Assembly (NCBI RefSeq): GCF_043641665.1
Contig: NC_092183.1
Location: 6,721,501 to 6,785,500 of the forward strand
Length of the DNA stretch: 64,000 nt
Source of the DNA: Enoplosus armatus
Lineage: Eukaryota; Chordata; Actinopteri; Centrarchiformes; Enoplosidae
Direction: 5' to 3'
In this document: one piece after another, positions 28,555 through 39,076 of the stretch
Layout of the letters: each line of letters begins with the position of its first letter
Numbering within the stretch: the first letter of the stretch is position 1
Notes under the pieces: generated by a model
What the model saw: the letters and a program-made list of their open reading frames with translations, nothing else
What the model was told of the DNA's origin: nothing
Databases searched by the model: none
Made by a program: the position numbers and the translations under genes

Positions 28555-28814
28555 CCTACTTAGATTTTGGTTTTTAGTGTGTAGGTACAGTAAATAGGAC
28601 ATTTTATTTTATATGTGCGAGTCTGGTGCCATGTATTTCTCACATTGTGTGTCATTTATATACGTGTGTATGCCAGAAGTGATAAGGCCATTAGCTGCTA
28701 CACCACTGACACAGAATCATATCTGTGGAAGTGTGTGTGTAAACAGTGAATAATGCCACCATCTATTAACATCATGATCTGTGAACATGCTAAGACATGT
28801 GTGTGCACGTGTGC

Positions 28815-28852
28815 TTGTGTGTGTGTGTGTGTGTGTGTGTGGGGGGGGGGGG
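28815..28852. repeat. (TG)n joined to G13
   Basis: TG repeat running directly into thirteen G residues. Confidence 0.95.
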
Positions 28853-29034
28853 TCTTTTTTGTGTTTGAGTGTAAGCCATTGTTATATACCAATTCACTGT
28901 CCATCTCATACACATTTACAGCGCATTGCTGCAGATCTATATGAGTGTGTGTGTGTGTACGTTTGAACATATACTCTCAAGATTGTTTCTGTCACTTAGA
29001 AGGACATTGCAATGACTTACTGTGCATTCATTTC

Positions 29035-29265
29035 TTGTAGACTTGTCCTTACCTTTACCACTGCATGCCTAACCCCAACCCCAAACCCTGATGCTAATCT
29101 AAAACTAATCTTGACCAAAAAACAAGTATTAACCCTAAAACATAGTATTTTAGCTTCTCAGACTACTTTTCTGTCCCGAAAGGGCAGTTGAATCTCCAAA
29201 ATGTGTGCGTGTTAACACTTTTTTGTCCCTACAACTTGATATGAATGCACACACACACACACAGA
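29035..29265 (+). repeat. CCTAACCCC / CCCTAA-rich dispersed repeat ending in CA repeat
   Basis: Runs of cctaaccccaaccccaaacc, tattaaccctaaaacatag and ttttttgtccctacaactt precede a short (CA)n. This composition recurs in teleost intergenic DNA and is paired with the similar copy at 32740. It is not telomeric. Confidence 0.4.
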
Positions 29266-29473
29266 CTGAACTTTACTAACACTTACAGACTTACATGGAC
29301 TGCAGAGGGCAGAGTGAGAAAGGCAGAGGAAGACAGTGATGAGACTCTAAAGGTAATAAGGACAAAATGTCGTTGCATGTTTTGAAAGTTCAGAAAATCC
29401 TCCAGAATTTTGATAGCATGTACTTCCTTAGGGGTTAATTTAGAGATAAAACTTGGATTAGAATTAGCATAAG

Positions 29474-29652
29474 AGGGGCGTTGTGGTGGCCTAGGGGTTT
29501 TAAGCTGACCATGTTGTTGCAGCATCACTGGTTCTGGTCCACCTTGCATGTCATCTCTTCTCTTTCTCCCCTCTCTTCCTGTCACCTCTACACTGTCACT
29601 GTCAAATAAAGGCAAAAATGTCAAAAACCAGAAGAAAAAAAATATAAAAATC
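29474..29652 (+). mobile_element. tRNA-derived SINE with 7-bp target duplication
   Basis: The head contains ggggcgttgtggtggcctag with an A-box-like TGGTGGCCTAGGGG and a decayed B box ggttctggtcc. The body reads ttgcatgtcatctc...ctctcttcctgtcacctc and ends ...caaataaaggcaaaaatg and an A-rich tail. This is the common percomorph SINE whose tail is CTGTC...AATAAAGGCAAAAA. The copy is bracketed by gcataag at 29467-29473 and 29653-29659, a target-site duplication. Confidence 0.85.
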
Positions 29653-31402
29653 GCATAAGGTATAGGTTGTGGATGTGGATATAAGGTTAATTATTAGTGA
29701 TTAGGGTAAAAGTTTAAACTAAGGGAAATTTATATGGACACTTAAGGTCCTGTAAGGCAACTGTAGTAATACAATAGATTGCGTGTGTGAAAGCTTGTAT
29801 ACAAAGCTACGGGATTGCAATAAACTCCCTGACTGGTCATTCATCAATTTAAACAGGATAGATAGGCAGACCAGGATAAGTCGGCTTCCTAATGGACTCA
29901 CAAGTACTTCACAGGGTTTTGTGTCATTTACAGTCAGTGCTTTCATTTTTTGCAGAGCAGCAAGGCGTGCAAAAGGGAAAGTTTCACTTCAGATTCAGTG
30001 ATGACTCCAAAAACAAATCTGAGCAAAGAAAGTATAAGCAACACTTTTTGTCAACACTAAAACCACTGCTGCTGTGCTCTTGTACAATGTGTTTAACTTG
30101 AATGCTGCTTTAGTCATTGCAGATTGGTTGTACTTTTGTAGAAGCATAGGTCACGGTGGACAATCAAGCTAAATCCATGGGTTGAGAAAATTCTTTCACC
30201 TCTTATGGAAACTGTTCAGAATCTATTGGATAATGACAAAAATGAAAGCTGAGAACGAGGCTGTTTTAACACATTACAGTTAGAATGCAAACCAAATTGC
30301 AAAAAATTATTCCAGACAGGACCCGTTGGCCTTTAGCTACTGTACAAAATCAACAGATCCTAATTCAAAAATTGCGAAATCAACTGCGAAAATCCCCAGT
30401 GGTCATGGAAAGGTTAATGATGTATTTGTTTAAAAAAGGGACAAATCTAAGAGAGAATAATCTTTAGAGTAGATGGTGGTAAAGTTAATGTATCTATTAC
30501 TGCAGGAAAGTTTGCTGGTGAAGTTCATTTTCATACAATGAAATTAGTGATTTTATTTACAAACCAAGTTTATTAGTTTTAGTTTATTGGTAAATAATTT
30601 CTAAAAAAATAAAAATAAAAAAGTTCTACGACACTAAAGTATATATATACATATATATATATATATAGTACAACTACCAAACTAATGCAGCCTTTAGGGA
30701 GTGAATACCCTATGGCTATGCAAATGACTTCTGTTGGGACACAAACACAAATATACACTCACCCATGCCATTACATACCCATTTTATCTCTCAACCTCTC
30801 CTGTCACTCTGTCTCTGCCTCAGAGGCTGGTCCCTGGGTTTTTAATCCTAAAGCTCCACTCCGTGTAACAATGAATGTTGGTTACCACTGACAGACATTT
30901 ACACTAGATTTTTTTAAATTACTTTTGTTTCTCTTCATAATCTGAAAAATGTCCCTGTGCACAATACATACGAGAGAAATATCTGAACTTTGATCTGAAA
31001 TCACCAAATTTGACACCAACTTTTTGTAGTAAGTTTTTTTAAATGATCTATTTTTAAAATGTACACAATGGGGGTATTTTATGCTTTTGGACTGCCCCCA
31101 GATCAGTTAAAAATAGGACTTTTCCAATAAATGTTAATTGCATATTCAAGGCCCCACTGGCACGCTGTGTCCCACTGACGGTAGATACGGCCATTTTGAC
31201 CTCTCTTTCACTAACACACGCTACATCGCCGTTGAACCTTCACACACACTTGCAGCCATAAATTACACATCTTCAAGCATACTCTCCCTTGCTCTCTAAC
31301 CCACACAGATGGTAAAGCTTAAACTCACACACTTACTGTACAGTATTTCCTTCTGTAACACTTTTTATTCATCTTTCTGTCTCACTCTCCATCCCTCTCT
31401 CA

Positions 31403-31431
31403 CCCCCCCCCCCCCCCACACACACACACAA
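31403..31431. repeat. C15 joined to (CA)n
   Basis: Fifteen C residues running directly into CA units; mirror arrangement of the G13 locus at 28.8 kb. Confidence 0.95.
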
Positions 31432-32734
31432 ACACAGGCTCTTGGCATGCATAGCAGCAGTCATTTTTCTTGTTAATGTAGCGTGTCGAATTTGCAGGGC
31501 GGCGGCGTGCAAATGAAAGGTTGCACGTCTCACTCGCTTGGCAATATGTATTTGATAAGAGCTGTAAATCAACTAGTGTAGCAGAGCAGAGCCTGCAGGG
31601 ACGGACAAAACACATGTTAATGGAAAGCAGCTCTAAATTGGAGTGCAAGACTGTATGTGCATGAGCAAGTAACAGAGAGAGAGACTGTGTGTGAAAGGAC
31701 AGACGGTCAAAGACATGGATGGTCAGGGTGAAAGAGAAAAACGAAAAAGTAGTTTTGGTTGAGTTTGTGCTTACCTGTGTGGACAGTCGGAAGAAAAGGG
31801 GGTGAACAGATGTAAGGGAGAAGGAGTACTTGTATACGACAGTTACAAGTGCAAGAAACTGAAAGTGATGGACAGAGAGAAAGATCAAGCCGTTCAAGCT
31901 GGGCTAGAGACATGTACACTTGTCATTAAATGTGTCTAAAATTGCTAATATGATGAACACATTCACTAGACTTAGCCACATATGCATCTCTATGAGCCAG
32001 ATTTAAAAAAGTTTTCCAGCACTAGATGCAAAGCTGGGTGGGTCCCGACACACTCCAGTCCAAATGATGATGGTAACTGCACCTAAAGCTCTCCGCTATG
32101 TATTGATCACAAGATTACTCCAGTTAGTTAGAGAGATCTGCAACAGGACAGCGAATGAACGTGAAAGTCAACCATAGCTGGTATTATATTTTGTTGTATG
32201 AGTTGTATGTATGTATCATTCAGGGCTGTATGAGGCTGGATCTGAAATGTGCAGATGATGTGTGTCTTGCCAGGGCAATAAAAGGTGTGTATTACAGTTC
32301 TGGTGGTTTTAGTCCTTGTGTGTTCGTGTCTGTTTGTGTGTGTGTGTGTGTGTGTGTGTTTGTGCGTGTGCCCTGCAAGCATAAAAGAAAGTGTAGAAGG
32401 TGTATTTACCTTAATGGACAAAAGCACTATGGGTCTATTTTGACAAGGTGAAGGTAATACTGTCATTACTGTGCTCCCTCTAAAATAACAACAACAACAA
32501 CAACAGATAGTCTCATCATAACACACATGCACACTCACACACACACACACACACACACACATAGACACACTGATACACAGAAAAGACAAATCAATATATG
32601 CTGGTGCATACAAACACATACAAATACAAATGCGTAAATGGTAACATGCAAGTTCATGGTTACAAATATATAGAGAATTACTGTATTGGAAGGCCTCCCT
32701 TTAACCAAACAAATGACTGTATTGAATCTTGAAT

Positions 32735-32895
32735 TTAATTAAACATGCAACCCTAAACTAGTTGCACAACAAAATGTCCTCACCTTAGAGGTTTCCTTCA
32801 ACTTCCTAGTGTTTGTAGAACAACTTGGTCCTCAGAAGGATAGAAAAGCAAGTGCACACACAAATACATCCATAAACACAACCCACACACACTCG
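32735..32895 (+). repeat. related GTCCTCAGAAGGATAG-type dispersed repeat
   Basis: tgcaaccctaaactagttg, aaaatgtcctcaccttagag and ggtcctcagaaggatagaaa are followed by cacacacaa. This matches the fish repeat whose end reads GTCCTCAGAAGGATAGAAATACAAG then (CA)n. No coding content. Confidence 0.4.
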
Positions 32896-33275
32896 CATTT
32901 TAACAACATCTGAGTGGTATGTGATGGAGGAAAATGGCGTGATATTTGGAGAAATGGCCTGAGAGGCTCTATGTGACCCTTATTACTCATAAAGAGTAAT
33001 AAGCGTCTAGATTTGGACATCTGCTCTTGTTTTCCCTCATGACTCTGGCTTCTCTCAATAGCTGCATTCTCACTGGGGCGTAAAATACATTTCAGTGCAG
33101 CATCCCCATGGCTCCGCATGTTTAAGGGTCACACAAGCCGGCTCAAGTTCCTGAAACTGAGGCTCAGGGAAAAAAATTGGAAGTTGCTTAAAGAATAAAC
33201 CAAGTATGTAAATAACAGTAATATGAAATAGATTATGACACTTGACAACGTGCCACCAGCAAAATGTTAGTTTTG

Positions 33276-33661
33276 TTAAAGCTAGAGTGCAGGACTTTCA
33301 CATATAAATGAATGTCAGTTACATTCAAGCCATTGCCAAACGAGTTCACACAATGCTGGAGCTTGTGGCGACATTCCCACGCTGGTGCACCAGCAGTGAT
33401 GTGTTTTACCTCAACCAGCAATGACTGGTTTGCCAGAGCTGAATGGGGTAGCAATCACAGCAATGGAGTGGGCTACCGCCATGGCTATCCCTGATATAGA
33501 CCATCTGTTGGAGTTAAGCCACTGAAAACAGTTCTGTTCGCACAATAAGGAGCTTAAAATGGGCACTGGAATACCAGAAAAATAGGAGCAACTGTAAAAC
33601 CTACTACTTCTGTAAACTGTACTGCAATTCAACACATCTCAATAATAAATCATACCTTTAA
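33276..33661. repeat. dispersed teleost repeat with TTAA ends
   Basis: It begins ttaaagctagagtgcaggac and ends cataccttta followed by a, so TTAA is present at both edges and the ends start TTAAAG. The interior (cattcaagccattgccaaac...) resembles repeats I remember from perciform genomes. No coding potential. Family not named. Confidence 0.4.
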
Positions 33662-36610
33662 GAAGCTCATGTTCATTATGAAGGAATGTGGGAAAGCAAT
33701 GGGAAGCCCAAAATAACCTTGAAACACTTGCAACTTGTACACACGCAGCCTAAAATGAGAGGTATTTTGATATGATTTGATTGCTGACATGACACTTACT
33801 TAGATTTTTTCCCCCGCTCAAATCCAGTCTTTTTTTCTTTTGAGTCAAAATTGACTAACAAAATACTTCTGACAAGTTTTTGTCATTGACACTCACTAGT
33901 TCAAACGGTGGAGTTTGCACACCAAGTATAAATGCTTTTTATACATTTCTTTTAAATCTGTCCTTCAAAAAGAAAGTTATCCACAGAAACCTGGATCACT
34001 GAGTTTGACTGAATAAAGATGATCTCACTTCTAAAGAGAAAGTGTGTCAACAGCAGGAAAACATTTGAGGTGCGGCATCCTTTCAAAATCTACTTCATGT
34101 CATCAGGAGCAGAGTTTGATACATGGCCAAAAATGCTGGAGGAACACATCAAAAACAACTGGACTGCTTACAGCTATCCAGTTCATCCTAAGCAGCTGCT
34201 GACAGTAAGGTAGATACACGAATAATACACATCTCCTCGAGAAAACATCCCGTTTGTCTCCAGAAGTCTTTGACTGTCCTCTCACTTAAGCTGAAGGCAC
34301 ACAGGCTAAACAGTGTTGCAGCAACCAAACAACGTGAAACCACATGATGTCCCCAGTTTAGACAGGAATGAAACAAGTTTTCCTTTTGGTGTGTAAATGG
34401 AGAATGCATTTACAAAAAGTAAATGAATTCAGAAAGATAGAGGTGGGTATCTATTTATAAAGACAGACAGCCCAAACATTAATATAGCCAGAGCAAATGT
34501 GTGTATACGTTAAGATAGAGACATGGCCTTTCTCAAGATAAAGCAAGCAGGGGTATTAATGCTGCATGCCTGTGTCGTAGTTGCTAGTGTAACGGGTATC
34601 ATCTGGAGTCACTTATTCTGTCCTGTCTCGCTGAGTCCTATTTGAAGCCATTTTCAGAAATTGGTTTTATTTATTGTCTGCACCCACAGAGCACTTGAGA
34701 AAAGGGAAGGCTGCTGATTTACCACTGATATAAAGACAGAAATTCATAGTTCAGTCATACATTTAGCCTGTCACTGATCTTTCCTTTTTTTGTTTTGTTT
34801 CTTCATGCACAGGTTATCAAGGTTCCAGTGGTGGTTCTGGCCCATTTAAACCACAGGAGCCAGACTGGTCCCAGCTGTCAGTGCTAGTTAAATCTGTGAT
34901 TTCCAACCTTTTTTGGCTTTTGACACAAAATGAGGCAATGTCTGCTTGTGCAATCACATTTTTTTTCTTTTTCTTTATCACATTGTTTCATTTGAAGGAT
35001 TTCTATGGGCCTGACAATGTGAAAATCTCACAAAATAAAAGACCAAGAATGCAGATCCTCTGACCCCCAGGATAGTTAAATTAACTCTGAAGCAAAGTGC
35101 CCATTTTAGCAGTAGTGCGGTTCAAAAGCCAAGTCAGACAGGTCATCTCAAGAAATGAGGAATAAATTAGGATAATGTGTCATTTTACAAACAAAGGTAA
35201 CACATTTAGATTCATAGTACTGCTCCATTGTGGTGTAATGCAACAAACCACATTACAATGAATAAACTCCCAGATGACATATAGGCAACATATTTATGTT
35301 CACACCAAAAAGAAACTTGAAATGCAAATATCATACATGCATTATGACTAACACAACTTTCTTACGTATCTATAAACATATACTGTACTACAAAGCTCAT
35401 AATACTAACAAGACTGAACATTAAAACATCAAGTCACTCATCACTTTATATCAAATACATGACTTATCAATAATATATCCTTGGCATACACAAATAACCA
35501 ACAAGACCAACCTATTCCTTATTAAAGCTAATAATTCATTATATAACATAACTTAAAAACACAACAAGGATGAAGAAAATCTCACAAGGAACTGACAACT
35601 AGCAGACCCTCTGGACAGGCTTATTCACGAAACACTCACAATCACCCGGTGGCTCAAAAGCCAATAAATGCAAAACTGGGGAAATGTCACATTATTCAAA
35701 GCCTCGGCAGGCTTGTCTCTGTACAGCAATAACTCAACAGCACCAGTGAAAACAAGGTCCACTATATAATATAGCCTCCATAAGTCTCCCACACAGCAGA
35801 GAGTTAAACACACACACAGACAGCCAAGGAAAGACATTTAACCATCAAGGAAAAAAACAGTGAGCAACAGTTAGTGAATCTGACTCACGTTCAGACATTG
35901 AAGTCCATTCTCCTCTCTGTCTATGGAGATGAAGCGGCCCATATCCATGTCATATTAAGCCCCACTGCATATGTTGTGATGGTCATTTTCTTTCTTTGTT
36001 CTTCTCTCTCCATCACTGTGACTAGCCAACTAGTCTTACAAAAGCACAGCAAGGTTAGCTGACATTAGCAGCACTGGAAAACAAGCGAACACTCCAGGTT
36101 TTTAAAATGTTGTTAATTTCCTGTGGCTTGTTGTGAGGCCAGAGTAACTTGTCCATTCACATTTTCGCAGTGACTGTAACGATTGTTTGATGCTTCCAAC
36201 TTTCTAATTAAGTTCACCTAGCTTCCCCTCCCTCAGATGCTTTTCCATCTTTGACCACACATGCTAGTTTACCAGCAGCTACAACCCAGACGGAGCGCTG
36301 TTTCACTCATTTGAGGAAATTCGATCAAATGAAATAAGAAGCGTCTGTTACTTGATAAAGGAAATGACTAAATCTTATCTTTTTTACTGAAGTGACAGCG
36401 ACCCCGCCCCATAACCATTTTCAGACATACCACAATGGTGCAATATCAATATCTCAATATAATTTTTTACCTGTAAGGTGACTGTGCAGAAACTCTTTGG
36501 GTGATCTTTGGCACTTTAAATGAAGTTGAAGTGAAGTGAGTGATAACTGATCATGGTTGAATTTACATGTACATGACTTTAAACCACATAACCATAGCTA
36601 GATTAAAACA

Positions 36611-37305
36611 TTGAAATCACTGACACTTGTATGTATTATAAAAGTCCATCCCATGCTGGATCATTTGACTACATTTGAAACATTTTATTTAAGCAGACAA
36701 GGTCTTGCTGACAAACTGTGGACTCTATCCAACCAGGAGTCACACAGGGTGGTGACTGACAGATTCAACCTCACCAAATACACAGTTTTTGCACATCTGC
36801 ATAAATTGTGTTTCCATGTCAAAACCCACTTGTCACATATTTCCTCACACACAGGACAAGCCTTTCATATGCCTCTGGGTTTTAAACACAGCCACATTCC
36901 TTTTAATGCCTCATTTGACTGTATTCATACTTAGACATGACGTCTGAATATCAATATTTAGACATGATGTTTGACTATTCATGTCTAAATATTTAGACAT
37001 CATGTCTACATGACATGATACAGTCAAATGTGGCTAGACCGTCAAAGTCAAAGTTCAGGAGGCCCCAATGTTTCCGCCTAAAAGACATCAAGAATATCAG
37101 CACAGCAGTCACAGCCTGTTGCATTTTCCACATCCTTTGCGTAGAACTGGCCAAGTGTTTCAAGAGGGCATTTACTGACCACAAACCCACAACCGTGATG
37201 AATGTCATTAGAGATGATGATTCCTCCTTTCTTCAAATCACAGCTTTTCTTTACCCACTTTGTGAGATAGTGGGCAGTATGCCACAGGGTGATGGAGGCA
37301 CTTAA
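36611..37305 (+). pseudogene. Harbinger/PIF-type transposase (HARBI1-like) remnant
   Basis: Two plus-strand frames read like the two ends of a Harbinger nuclease. The first (36611-36934) holds LWTLSNQESHRVVTDRFNL and TVFAHLHKLC, a fit to the helix-turn-helix region (L-TL---E-YR-V---F-VGKSTV). It ends with GFKHSHIPFNA, which resembles the catalytic G-IDG-HIPI strand but has lost its acidic residue. The second (37015-37305) holds KFRRPQCF, then NISTAVTACCIFHILCVEL, matching the C-terminal L--R-RRL...VIAACVLHNIC block. The central catalytic part is missing and a hairpin occupies the gap. HARBI1 is about 350 residues; here about 200 survive. No terminal repeats were identified. Assignment is from motif memory. 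Confidence 0.5.
36912..37030. repeat. imperfect long hairpin (inverted repeat) inside the Harbinger remnant
   Basis: The ends catttgactgtat and atacagtcaaatg are exact inverted complements. Pairing continues inward with gaps through the tagacatga..gtct blocks. The interior includes the perfect 20-bp palindrome atgtctaaatatttagacat at 36981-37000. The whole 119 bp can fold back on itself. It may be a small hairpin MITE or an inverted duplication formed during decay. Confidence 0.7.
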
Positions 37306-38424
37306 AATCAAATGTAAACTTTATCATGGATATCTAATATTGTACTTATTCGTGGTAATCCACTGGGCTACAAAGCATTATCTTAATTAACTTTTGATGT
37401 AAATGCCTCTCCATCATCAAGACTCCCGCTGGGCCTCCAAGAAGCGGCTCACAGAATCCCGGCGATTAGAGCCCAGACAAAATTAGCAAAGGGTCTCGGA
37501 GTATCAGTGGTCCCCAGAGGTAATCACTTAATTTGTAAAATGTGACCATCCAACCCAAAAAAAGGGAGGAAGAATATCGTAGCTGTTGGTGAACTTTTAA
37601 GCTAAATAGCTCAATCATGAGCAAATCATTTCCCATCGTGCATATAGCTGATACAGGTGGAGAGTAATTGCATTGCCTGGTTGTCTTGATTCCTTGACAT
37701 CAGTTTGAGTTGGACACAATTCATAACCAGCAGGCATTATTCTGAGCCAGACAGTGATCAGCACTGATTGGTTCGACCCAGGCCTGGCTCGTCTCAAACA
37801 AGCCCAAATGTGCCACCAGTGGATTTAATTAGTGATTGACTAGATTCAAGGAGTGCTAATCAGTGAAATCGGTTGCTGTTGACTCGTAGCCCTCCATGAC
37901 ACAGTTGCCTATTGCTAATCAAAGGTTCAGTCATTGTTGATCTTACGTTTCTTTTTTTTTTCATCTTACCTTGATACCAAGTACATGTTTGGATAAAGTT
38001 CCCTTCACAGTATTGCAAAGCTTTCTGTCATCCAACAGTTTAAAGAGTCAAATTATTAAATCGTAATTTTTTTGTTTCCAAACTGCCTTTCCAAATACAT
38101 ACAGCGCATTTGGATTTTTTTAATGCTGCATTCTACAACTTTTTAGACAATCTTACAAAACCAAGTGATCTCATCACGCAAAAGTTGGACTGCGAAACAT
38201 ACTAAATGAACCTGCAGACAATTTCATTTTAGGAAATCCCAGATGACTCAAGTTCCAGCTGCTGTACTCCACCTAAATCTGAAATTTTTAGTGTTTTATG
38301 AGTTCAAATAGCAGATTATCATGCCTGGAAGCTGAAGTTGATCGTTATTGTGACTCAAATGGATTATACAATAAAAGAGTATTACAAGACAAAAGAGCAG
38401 GTTGCCAGGTTTTGGTTATGAGTC

Positions 38425-38430
38425 TTTATT
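38425..38430 (-). promoter_or_regulatory. AATAAA downstream of the unknown frame
   Basis: The minus strand reads ggccAATAAAgactc about 160 nt beyond the TGA of the unrecognised frame. This is a normal stop-to-signal distance for a vertebrate transcript. It could equally be a distal poly(A) site of the TMEM132 gene. Confidence 0.3.
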
Positions 38431-38587
38431 GGCCTCCATGAACCATGTTTAAACAATGACAATAGCAAAAAGAAAAACAAATTAAACAAAAAACCTTTAG
38501 GGCTCGTGTCCACTGGCACCTCTTCTACCTGTAGCACGTTCAACTGTGGCTCATGTGTACCTCCCACTGTAACTATAAAAACTGAAT

Positions 38588-39076
38588 TCAGCCATTTTGC
38601 TTAGTACGAGTATATGTTTTTATTGGTTCAATTTTTTTTTCAGCACAGTCAGATGTAGCCACTGTAAAGGTCCCGTTGCTTACTGCTTGCCTGCTGGCTA
38701 AACTACTGCTGTGCATTGGCTTCATCTGAGAGGAACTGTTTAGATAAAATGCAAAGAAGTTACTTGCATTGGTCAAAAAACAAGTTCTCTGTGGATCTAA
38801 GGTAGTATATTTACTTCCCTCGAGTGTTATTGCAAGACAGAGGCCTATATTGGGCAATAATGTAAAACCATCCTCTGTAAACAAGGCCTTCTTGTTTTCT
38901 GCCAGAACAATAAGGCAGCACTGCATATGCAGATCCTCTGTAGACACAAAGCCTAACATGTTGTTACAAGGCTGAGTGTCAACATATAGAACAACTGAAT
39001 TCTCCTGTTCAAAGGCATCCAGATCTGTCTCAAAACCTTTCTTGCCAGACTTGTGTTCGTACCAAACCGCTTTGCA
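38588..39076 (-). CDS. unrecognised 163-codon open frame, possible terminal exon or gene remnant
   Basis: I do not recognise this sequence. The minus-strand frame is open for 163 codons from just after a TAA (39077-39079) to a TGA, unusually long for this AT-rich flank, and unlike most long frames here it is not simple repeat. It contains WYEHKSGKKGFETDLDAF, SVVLYVDTQPCNNMLGFV, LHMQCCLIVLAENKKALF, FTLLPNIGLCLAITLEGSKY and a Ser-rich C-terminal part; the first Met is at codon 40. Hydrophobic and polar residues alternate as in a beta-rich soluble domain, with Cys and two N-x-S/T sequons that could mean secretion. AG dinucleotides near 39070 or 39081 could be acceptors, and AATAAA follows about 160 nt after the stop. 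It could be the last exon of an unknown gene on the same strand, a retrocopy, a transposon gene fragment or chance. Confidence 0.25.
   Translation of the reverse strand, partial: CKAVWYEHKSGKKGFETDLDAFEQENSVVLYVDTQPCNNMLGFVSTEDLHMQCCLIVLAENKKALFTEDGFTLLPNIGLCLAITLEGSKYTTLDPQRTCFLTNASNFFAFYLNSSSQMKPMHSSSLASRQAVSNGTFTVATSDCAEKKIEPIKTYTRTKQNG

Larger units (their letters stand above)
25366..36610. other. intergenic sequence, no gene seen besides listed repeats
   Basis: Numerous TG/CA repeats between 28 and 33 kb (also 32335-32360 and 32536-32562) and an (AAC)n near 32490. The block 31440-31620 is non-repetitive and GC-richer. 33700-36600 is AT-rich with no recognisable element. Confidence 0.6.

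Noticed and set aside
31400..31897. 165-codon minus-strand frame
   Set aside because: Passes through the C15/CA repeat (Gly and Val-Cys run) and a GA-rich stretch; composition explained by simple sequence.
32128..32619. 163-codon minus-strand frame
   Set aside because: Contains translated CA/TG repeats (His-Thr and Cys-Val runs); no domain.
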